From positions 131,571 through 195,570 of the forward strand of contig NZ_NUGT01000017.1 in the NCBI RefSeq assembly GCF_002574545.1: DNA of 64,000 nt, in the 5' to 3' direction. Made by a program: the position numbers and the translations under genes. This DNA is from Bacillus sp. AFS055030 (GTDB taxonomy: Bacteria > Bacillota > Bacilli > Bacillales > Bacillaceae_G). Of this stretch, positions 58,265-64,000 are shown one piece after another. The stretch's first letter is position 1. Every line of letters starts with the position of its first letter. Below the pieces are notes generated by a model, which worked only from the letters and a program-made list of their open reading frames with translations, made no database searches and was not told the DNA's origin.

Positions 58265-59242
58265 ATGAACGGCTTAAAGGGGATCCATCATGTAACAGCA
58301 ATAACTAGTAGTGCAGAAAAAAACTATGAATTTTTCACATATGTTTTAGGGATGCGTTTAGTAAAGAAAACGGTCAATCAAGATGATATTCAAACTTACC
58401 ATTTATTCTTTGCGGACGATAAGGGAAGTGCCGGAACGGACATGACATTTTTCGATTTCCCTGGAATTCCAAAAGGAGTACATGGAACAAATGAAATTTC
58501 AAAAACATCCTTCCGTGTACCAACTGATGCAGCATTAGACTATTGGGTGAAGCGTTTTGACAGATTAGAAGTAAAGCACACAGGAATAAAAACACAATTT
58601 GGTAAAAAAACATTATCATTTGTTGATTTCGACGACCAGCAATATCAATTAATTTCAGATGAGCATAATAAAGGAATTGCTTCAGGTACACCATGGCAAA
58701 AAGGACCAATCCCATTAGAATACGCAATTACAGGATTAGGACCAATATTTATTCGCGTAGCTAATTTCGAATTTTTTAAAGAAGTAATTGAAAAAGTACT
58801 TTTATTTAAAGAGATTGATAAAGAAGGTTCATTCCACTTATTCGAAGTCGGCGAAGGTGGAAACGGAGCTCAAATCATTGCGGAGCATAATGAAATATTA
58901 CCTCAAAGCTTCCAAGGATTTGGTACAGTTCACCACGTTGCTTTCCGAGTAGAAGATACTTCTGTATTAAAAGAATGGATTAAACGACTAGACTCGTTCC
59001 GTTTACCAAACTCTGGCTATGTAGATCGTCATTTCTTTGAATCGTTATATGCAAGAGTTGCTCCACAAATCTTATTCGAATTTGCGACTGATGGACCTGG
59101 ATTTATGGGTGACGAACCTTATGAAACACTTGGTGAAAAACTATCATTACCACCGTTCTTAGAACCAAAACGTGATGAAATTGAAGGCATGGTTCGTCAC
59201 ATTGATACTGTTAGAAGTACGAAGGAATTTATAAAAGAATAG
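58265..59242 (+). CDS. Ring-cleaving dioxygenase, MhqA/MhqE/MhqO type
   Basis: 325 residues made of two VOC (glyoxalase-fold) halves. Metal-ligand motifs are GIHHVTAITSS near residue 7 and VHHVAFRVED near 222, with a carboxylate in the C-terminal half (LFEFATDGPGF). Such proteins protect against hydroquinones and catechols in B. subtilis. The MhqR-type operator upstream supports this. AUG follows GGAGG. Monocistronic. Confidence 0.92.
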   Translation: MNGLKGIHHVTAITSSAEKNYEFFTYVLGMRLVKKTVNQDDIQTYHLFFADDKGSAGTDMTFFDFPGIPKGVHGTNEISKTSFRVPTDAALDYWVKRFDRLEVKHTGIKTQFGKKTLSFVDFDDQQYQLISDEHNKGIASGTPWQKGPIPLEYAITGLGPIFIRVANFEFFKEVIEKVLLFKEIDKEGSFHLFEVGEGGNGAQIIAEHNEILPQSFQGFGTVHHVAFRVEDTSVLKEWIKRLDSFRLPNSGYVDRHFFESLYARVAPQILFEFATDGPGFMGDEPYETLGEKLSLPPFLEPKRDEIEGMVRHIDTVRSTKEFIKE

Positions 59243-59256
59243 AACTTTATTGAAAG

Positions 59257-59291
59257 ACAACACTCACGATTTTAGTGAGTGTTGTTTTGTT
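59257..59291 (+). terminator. Terminator after the dioxygenase
   Basis: ACAACACTCAC pairs with GTGAGTGTTGT around GATTTTA, then a T-rich tail. Confidence 0.85.
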
Positions 59292-59487
59292 TCTTCCTCG
59301 CCTACTGGAAGCTCTAAAAAAGAAGTGAATTCACCACTTACTGGTAGTGAGTTTTATTAACTAATCATTAAACAAACTGATAAAAATTACCTAAAAAATT
59401 TAATGCATAAAACAATTTGTTATTCTAATGAAATATTTCACTGAATAAAAATCTTATGAACTAAAATAACTTTTTAGGAGAGAGAGC

Positions 59488-60969
59488 ATGAGTAGTACAT
59501 CTAGTAGGCATTTATCGAAGGATGAAATGGTTACTTTAATACAAAATGGACTAGAGAGGACAAATAATTCGAAAAAGATTGTTATAGTAGGAGCGGGAAT
59601 TTCGGGATTAGTGGCAGGTTCTTTATTAAAGGAAGCTGGACATGAGGTGACGATTTTAGAAGCAAATGGTCGTGTAGGTGGACGAATTTTTACGAAAAGA
59701 GCACCTTTTATTAATGAACAATACTTGGAATTGGGAGCAATGCGTATTGCTTCTGATCACAAGCTGGTACTTGAATATATTCGAAAATTTAATTTAAAGA
59801 TCAACGAATTTATAAATGGGAAGTCAGAGGATCTTATTTTTGTTAACGGGGTAAAGACAACACAAAAGCAATATGAACAAAACCCTGATATATTAGGTTA
59901 TCGTGTAGCAGAAAATGAAAAAGGGGTGAATGTCGATCAGTTAATTGAAAGGTCGCTAAAGTCCACAATGGATTTTATTAAACAAGACCCTTATGAAAAT
60001 TGGAAAACCGTTATTAAAAATTATGATCATCATTCAATGGATTCATTCTTAAGATACAACCCAATCGGTACACCTTTATCACCTGGTGCGATAGAGGAAG
60101 TAAAAGTACTTCAAGGGATGGAAGGATTTCCTGAACTTGCCTTTACTGCAATATTAAGAGAGTTCATTGTGTTATTTTCAAAAGAAATTAAGTTTTATGA
60201 GATTACCGGTGGGAATGATCAACTACCTAAAAAGTTTTTGGCACAATTGAAGGATAATTTATTCTTTGGACAAAAAATGAATAAAATCGTCCAAGAAAAT
60301 AATCAAGTAACGATTCACTCAGATCATTATACAAGCCATCTGCCTTATCAAACGACTGCAGACTATGCCATTATTACTATCCCGTTTTCGTTATTAAACT
60401 TCATAGAAGTGGTTCCACGAAATTCATTTTCTTATGATAAATGGAAAGCTATACGAGAATTACACTATGTTCCTTCTACTAAAATTGGACTTCAGTTTAA
60501 AACTAGATTTTGGGAGAAAGATGGTACATTAGGTGGGAAATTAACCACAGATTTACCAATCCGGTTTGCATATTATCCTAGTAATCATAATGGTAAAAAT
60601 GGATCGGGAATTGTTTTAGCTAGTTATACTTGGGAAGATGATGCATTGATTTGGGATAGTATGTCTGAAAATGATCGGATAATGAATGCATTAAGTAATT
60701 TGGCCATAATCCATGGTAATCAAGTTTATACAGAATTTATTACTGGTTACACACATAGTTGGGCTCTTTATCCATACTCTGGAGGTGCATTTTCTATGTT
60801 CAAACCAGAACAAAATAGAGAGTTGACACCTTATATTTCCACTCCTGAGGGGCGAGTGCATTTTGCCGGTGAACATACATCAACTGCACCTGCATGGATT
60901 GAAGGCGCAATCGAATCTGGCATTCGATCAGCATTTGAAGTAAATAACCGAACCATCGTAGAACGATAA
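59488..60969 (+). CDS. Flavin-dependent amine oxidase family protein
   Basis: 493 residues. The FAD-binding Rossmann motif [19 protein letters not shown] (residues about 30-48) is followed by [10 protein letters not shown], and the C-terminal FAD motif is [20 protein letters not shown]. This is the flavin monoamine oxidase/L-amino-acid oxidase group. An N-terminal stretch of about 28 residues precedes the fold; no signal peptide is seen. The substrate is unknown. It lies just upstream of the cotJ operon, but whether it is cotranscribed is unclear. Confidence 0.85.
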   Translation: MSSTSSRHLSKDEMVTLIQNGLERTNNSKKIVIVGAGISGLVAGSLLKEAGHEVTILEANGRVGGRIFTKRAPFINEQYLELGAMRIASDHKLVLEYIRKFNLKINEFINGKSEDLIFVNGVKTTQKQYEQNPDILGYRVAENEKGVNVDQLIERSLKSTMDFIKQDPYENWKTVIKNYDHHSMDSFLRYNPIGTPLSPGAIEEVKVLQGMEGFPELAFTAILREFIVLFSKEIKFYEITGGNDQLPKKFLAQLKDNLFFGQKMNKIVQENNQVTIHSDHYTSHLPYQTTADYAIITIPFSLLNFIEVVPRNSFSYDKWKAIRELHYVPSTKIGLQFKTRFWEKDGTLGGKLTTDLPIRFAYYPSNHNGKNGSGIVLASYTWEDDALIWDSMSENDRIMNALSNLAIIHGNQVYTEFITGYTHSWALYPYSGGAFSMFKPEQNRELTPYISTPEGRVHFAGEHTSTAPAWIEGAIESGIRSAFEVNNRTIVER

Positions 60970-61042
60970 AAATTCATTTTTTAAATTTCCGTTGAATATA
61001 GTGAAAATAGTGGATGTCTTTTTATTTGAGGGAGTGATCAGT

Positions 61043-61285
61043 TTGAACGAAAATAATCAAGGACTACAATTTACCCCTGTGAAAACATGGAATGTTTTTC
61101 ATGGCCCAAATGACCCTTGTCCACCAATTGGTACAAAATATTACTCTACACCACCACATTTGTATTTAGGATTTCAGCCACCAGGACTAGAGCAATTTTC
61201 TTACAAAGAGGCATTGAAAAAAGGTACTTTATGGAAAGTGTTTTATGACTATTACGAGAATCCATATAAACCAAGGAGGGATTAA
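61043..61285 (+). CDS. cotJA: Spore coat protein CotJA
   Basis: 80 residues from TTG 61043, which follows GAGGGAGTG with normal spacing; the longer frame from 60992 has no such site. The proline/aromatic-rich PPHLYLGFQPPGLEQFS and the motif DPCPPIGTKYYSTPP match CotJA. The protein is made in the mother cell and is needed for CotJC assembly. It is the first gene of cotJABC; cotJB starts two bases after its stop. Confidence 0.92.
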   Translation: MNENNQGLQFTPVKTWNVFHGPNDPCPPIGTKYYSTPPHLYLGFQPPGLEQFSYKEALKKGTLWKVFYDYYENPYKPRRD

Positions 61286-61287
61286 AA

Positions 61288-61551
61288 ATGCCTGAGCAAC
61301 TTCCTCCAGAATATTATCAAGATTTAGAGGAACTGCAAGCTGTTGATTTTGTACTAGTAGAACTAACTTTATATTTAGATACTCATCCAAGTGATCAAAA
61401 TGCAATTCACCAATTTAATCAATACGCCCAATATAAAAAACAAATCGAAGCTAATTTTGAATCAAAATATGGACCATTATATCAATTTGGTGGCAGTTAT
61501 TCAGATCAAAACTGGAACTGGCATAAAGGCCCATGGCCATGGCAGGTTTAG
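61288..61551 (+). CDS. cotJB: Spore coat protein CotJB
   Basis: 87 residues. LQAVDFVLVELTLYLDTHPSDQNA and the C-terminal tryptophan-rich NWNWHKGPWPWQV are the CotJB hallmarks. GGAGGG, inside the end of cotJA, serves as ribosome binding site. Confidence 0.93.
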   Translation: MPEQLPPEYYQDLEELQAVDFVLVELTLYLDTHPSDQNAIHQFNQYAQYKKQIEANFESKYGPLYQFGGSYSDQNWNWHKGPWPWQV

Positions 61552-61566
61552 AAGGAGGGAATATTC

Positions 61567-62136
61567 ATGTGGGTTTATCAAAAAAAACTACAATATCCAG
61601 TTAAAGTGAGTACCTGTAACCCTATGCTTGCCAAATTTTTAGTTGAACAATATGGGGGAGCAGACGGAGAGTTGGCTGCTGCTTTAAGATACTTAAATCA
61701 GCGATATTCTATTCCGGATAAAGTTATTGGACTTTTAACGGATATTGGAACAGAAGAATTTGCTCATTTAGAAATGATTGCTACGATGATCTATAAGCTA
61801 ACAAAAGACGCGACTCCAGACCAAATGAAAGCTGCCGGACTAGATGCTCATTATGCCTCTCATGATAGTGCATTGTTCTACCATAATGCAGACGGTGTGC
61901 CGTTTACTGCTGCCTATATTCAAGCAAAAGGTGATCCAATTGCCGATTTATATGAAGATATTGCAGCTGAAGAAAAGGCTAGGGCAACGTATCAATGGAT
62001 CATTGATCTATCTGATGACCCTGATTTAAATGATAGTTTAAGATTTTTAAGAGAGCGTGAAATTGTTCATTCACAGAGATTTAGAGAAGCTGTAGAAATT
62101 CTGAAAGAGGATCGACAACAGCGGAAGATTTTTTAA
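61567..62136 (+). CDS. cotJC: Spore coat protein CotJC (manganese catalase family)
   Basis: 189 residues, the usual length. The di-manganese catalase fold is recognisable from GGADGELAAALRYLNQRY, DIGTEEFAHLEMIATMI and EDIAAEEKARATYQWI with paired Glu/His ligands, and IVHSQRFREAVE near the end. It is a coat component and a possible catalase. GAAGGAGGG precedes the ATG. The operon ends at a terminator 28 bases on. Confidence 0.94.
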   Translation: MWVYQKKLQYPVKVSTCNPMLAKFLVEQYGGADGELAAALRYLNQRYSIPDKVIGLLTDIGTEEFAHLEMIATMIYKLTKDATPDQMKAAGLDAHYASHDSALFYHNADGVPFTAAYIQAKGDPIADLYEDIAAEEKARATYQWIIDLSDDPDLNDSLRFLREREIVHSQRFREAVEILKEDRQQRKIF

Positions 62137-62164
62137 GTTGGTTTAACTTGAATGATAATTTTTT

Positions 62165-62202
62165 AAAACCTGTTCCTTCTATAGTATAGGGAACAGGTTT
62201 TT
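62165..62202 (+). terminator. Terminator of cotJABC
   Basis: AAAACCTGTTCC pairs with GGAACAGGTTTT, then TTATTTT. Confidence 0.88.
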
Positions 62203-62342
62203 ATTTTAGTAACAGCTAATTAATTGGAAAAATTATTATTATATTAGAAGTTGATTTTTGTGAAGTAAATATTCAAAAGCCTACATTAGAAGAAATATTT
62301 ATGGATAAAAGTATTCATATGAATCAACAGGAGGTAATTTAC

Positions 62343-62531
62343 TTGAAATTTTTTATTACATTACTTGAAATAATATTTGTAGCAAGTGTAGTTGGTATTG
62401 TTGCAAGTAATTTTGGAGTGGAATGGTTAAAAGAACTAAAAGTGTTTCTATATATATTAGTTGGATTAAGTTTGGTACTTAGTTATCTCCTAAAAAACAA
62501 TATAAAAAGTAACACAAAAAGTACACTATAG
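62343..62531 (+). CDS. Small two-helix membrane peptide, unknown
   Basis: 62 residues from TTG 62343, which follows a perfect GGAGGT at seven bases; the frame is open from ATG 62301 but without such a site. Two hydrophobic helices (about 3-24 and 33-49) and a basic Asn/Ser/Lys tail. The stop lies inside the following long inverted repeat. No family recognised. Confidence 0.5.
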   Translation: MKFFITLLEIIFVASVVGIVASNFGVEWLKELKVFLYILVGLSLVLSYLLKNNIKSNTKSTL

Positions 62532-62570
62532 CGATGGGCACATAAGTGTCTACCGCTATAGTGTACTTTT
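62517..62570 (+). terminator. Long perfect dyad, terminator-like
   Basis: AAAAGTACACTATAGCG (62517-62533) pairs perfectly with CGCTATAGTGTACTTTT (62554-62570) across a 20-base loop. It overlaps the end of the small membrane peptide gene and probably terminates in both directions. Confidence 0.75.
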
Positions 62571-62599
62571 ATTTCTATATAAAAACTGATACAGGTAAG

Positions 62600-62665
62600 T
62601 TTTTTCCGGTGTTGTCGATCTTCTTTCCAGAGTTTGCGGCTTTCAGAATTTATATGCAGGTCACT
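62600..62665 (-). pseudogene. Degenerate fragment resembling the cotJC 3' end
   Basis: The minus strand here reads RKLWKEDRQHRKKL, which resembles the CotJC C-terminus AVEILKEDRQQRKIF. At DNA level the stretch TGTTGTCGATCTTCTTTC matches the reverse complement of the cotJC tail with one difference in 18 bases, and weaker similarity extends on both sides. There is no start codon and no complete domain. It looks like an inverted, decayed duplicate. Confidence 0.45.
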
Positions 62666-62819
62666 CAAAACAAGCTCGCCAAATTTTGTTATGACATGAA
62701 ATTGTAACAAATTTCACAAAACTCTATGATGTTAATAGTATTTCCAAAATTTATATGATAATATTAAACTATAAGTCACGCAAACGTGATTAATACATGG
62801 TAAGGAGTGTTAAAAGCAT

Positions 62820-63413
62820 ATGGCAATTTCTTTACAAAAAGGTCAAAAAGTCGACCTTACAAAAGGAAGAGCGGGACTTTCCTCTTTAATTGTAGGTTTA
62901 GGTTGGGATCCGGTTAAAAAAAGTGGCGGATTTTTCGGATTTGGTAAACAAGAAAACATTGATTGTGACGCTTCTGTTTTAATGTTAGATGAAAATGATA
63001 AGTTAAGAAGTGCAAGTGATGTAATCTATTTTGGAAACAAAAAAAGTTTATGCGGTAGCGTAGTTCATTCTGGAGATAATCTAACGGGTGATGGAAACGG
63101 TGACGATGAGCAAATATTTGTTAATTTAAATAAGGTTCCATCTTATGTACATAAACTTGTATTTGTTGTAAATATCTATGCTTGTGTTCAACGTAAGCAA
63201 GATTTCGGTATGATTAAAAACGCATTTATTCGTGTAGTAGATAAGTCGGCAAACTCTGAGTTAGTAAACTACAATATTACTGAAAATTATTTAGGTTTAA
63301 CTGCGTTATTCCCTGGTGAGATTTATCGCCATAATGGGGAGTGGAAGTTCTCTGCGGTTGGAGAGGGAACAAAAGATATAGCTTTAGATAAAATAGTTCA
63401 ACGTTTTCAATAA
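62820..63413 (+). CDS. TerD-family stress protein (first)
   Basis: 197 residues. The TerD start ISLQKGQKVDLTKGRAGL, GLGWDP, a calcium-site acidic segment IDCDASVLMLDEND, the GDGNGDDEQIFVNL motif and FPGEIYRHNGEWKF are all present. An insert of Gly/Phe residues (KKSGGFFGFGKQE) follows GLGWDP. It is like B. subtilis YceC, YceD and YceE, which are induced by cell-envelope and general stress. AAGGAGTG upstream. A second TerD gene follows after 34 bases. Confidence 0.92.
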   Translation: MAISLQKGQKVDLTKGRAGLSSLIVGLGWDPVKKSGGFFGFGKQENIDCDASVLMLDENDKLRSASDVIYFGNKKSLCGSVVHSGDNLTGDGNGDDEQIFVNLNKVPSYVHKLVFVVNIYACVQRKQDFGMIKNAFIRVVDKSANSELVNYNITENYLGLTALFPGEIYRHNGEWKFSAVGEGTKDIALDKIVQRFQ

Positions 63414-63447
63414 ATAATTTACATAAAGGACAAGGAGTGTATTTAAA

Positions 63448-64000
63448 ATGACAGTAAATTTATTAAAAGGACAAAAAGTAGATTTAACGAAAACAAATCC
63501 TGGTTTAACGAATATTGTTGTTGGATTAGGTTGGGATACTAACAAGTACAGTGGCGGTAATGACTTTGACTTAGACTCATCAGTATTCTTATTAAATGGA
63601 GCTAGCAAATGTGCTTCTGAAAAAGATTTCGTATTTTATAACAATACAGTAGGTGGAAATGGATCAGTTAAACATCACGGTGATAACAGAACTGGCGCTG
63701 GTGATGGTGACGATGAGCAAATTACAGTTAACCTAACAAACGTTCCTGCTTCAGTAGAAAGAATCGCATTTGCTATTACGATTCATGAAGCTGATGCACG
63801 TAACCAAAATTTCGGACAAGTTAGCAACTCTTATGTTCGTATTTTAAATGAAACGAATGGTGAAGAATTAATTCGCTATGATTTAGGTGAAGATTTCTCA
63901 ATTGAAACTTCAGTAGTAGTTGGTGAGTTATATCGTCATAATGGCGAATGGAAATTCAATGCAATTGGTAGCGGCTACCAAGGTGGTTTAATCTCACTAG
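63448..64000 (+). CDS. TerD-family stress protein (second), cut by the window end
   Basis: 184 codons are visible from ATG 63448 (AAGGAG upstream) and the frame is still open at the last base. TVNLLKGQKVDLTKTNPGL, GLGWDTNKYSGGNDFDLDSS and GAGDGDDEQITVNL are complete TerD motifs, including the calcium-binding aspartates. VVVGELYRHNGEWKFNAIG places the visible end close to the normal C-terminus (about 190-195 residues). It forms an operon with the preceding TerD gene and probably further ter/yce genes beyond the window. Confidence 0.92.
   Translation, partial: MTVNLLKGQKVDLTKTNPGLTNIVVGLGWDTNKYSGGNDFDLDSSVFLLNGASKCASEKDFVFYNNTVGGNGSVKHHGDNRTGAGDGDDEQITVNLTNVPASVERIAFAITIHEADARNQNFGQVSNSYVRILNETNGEELIRYDLGEDFSIETSVVVGELYRHNGEWKFNAIGSGYQGGLISL

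Overview
The window is about 64 kb of low-G+C chromosome from an endospore-forming member of the Bacillaceae. The cotJABC spore-coat operon, the rpoN-cggR-gapA-pgk-tpiA-gpmI-eno and secG-est-rnr-smpB-ssrA orders, bacillolysin, TasA/CalY with SipW, and a tmRNA tag reading GKNNNFSLAA all point this way. The content looks closest to the Bacillus cereus group and relatives such as Gottfriedia; the species is an inference. Nearly all of it is ordinary core chromosome with no insertion sequence, prophage or CRISPR array visible.

Layout. 1-1.2 kb: tRNA-Arg(CCG), a small ORF, a candidate structured RNA and a DUF6509-like gene. 1.2-13.1 kb: a sigma-54 sugar circuit made of two paralogous lactose/cellobiose-family PTS cassettes (IIB-IIC-IIA), a GH4 6-phospho-beta-glycosidase, a ChbG-type deacetylase, a LevR/CelR-type activator and the sigma-54 gene. 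Both PTS cassettes have clear -24/-12 promoters, share a nonamer repeat upstream and have cre-like sites downstream. 13.2-20.6 kb: glycolytic cluster under CggR, with a recognisable operator. 20.9-28.4 kb: MFS exporter, an NprR-like quorum-sensing regulator, bacillolysin and a divergent biofilm-fibre locus (DUF4047-like, sipW, tasA/calY). 28.6-35.3 kb: a lipase-like hydrolase, then secG, est, rnr, smpB and tmRNA. 35.3-38.1 kb: a decayed Ig-like surface-protein fragment, a second NprR-like regulator and a VanZ-like gene. 38.2-42.8 kb: alanine/sodium symporter and a yhgD-yhgE pair whose promoter sits between two matching operators. 43.1-51.8 kb: an Lrp-type regulator, a complete dipeptide-type ABC transporter, a gamma-glutamyltransferase relative and two half-size chromate transporters, resembling the B. 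subtilis ywr cluster with an ABC transporter added. 52.2-58.1 kb: cydABDC for cytochrome bd. 58.1-59.3 kb: ring-cleavage dioxygenase behind a perfect MhqR-type palindrome. 59.5-62.5 kb: FAD amine oxidase, cotJABC and a small membrane peptide. 62.8-64 kb: two TerD-family genes, the second cut by the window end.

The genes fit a soil saprophyte: chitin/cellulose-type disaccharide uptake feeding glycolysis, secreted protease and peptide uptake, biofilm fibres under nearby peptide-sensing regulators, microaerobic respiration and stress defence. No wholly new multi-gene system was identified. The best candidates for undescribed biology are the structured RNA at about 568-687, the two RRNPP regulators without recognisable pheromone genes, and the operators noted upstream of yhgD and between the second RRNPP gene and the VanZ-like gene. 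All calls come from reading the sequence and knowledge of families; no database search was run.
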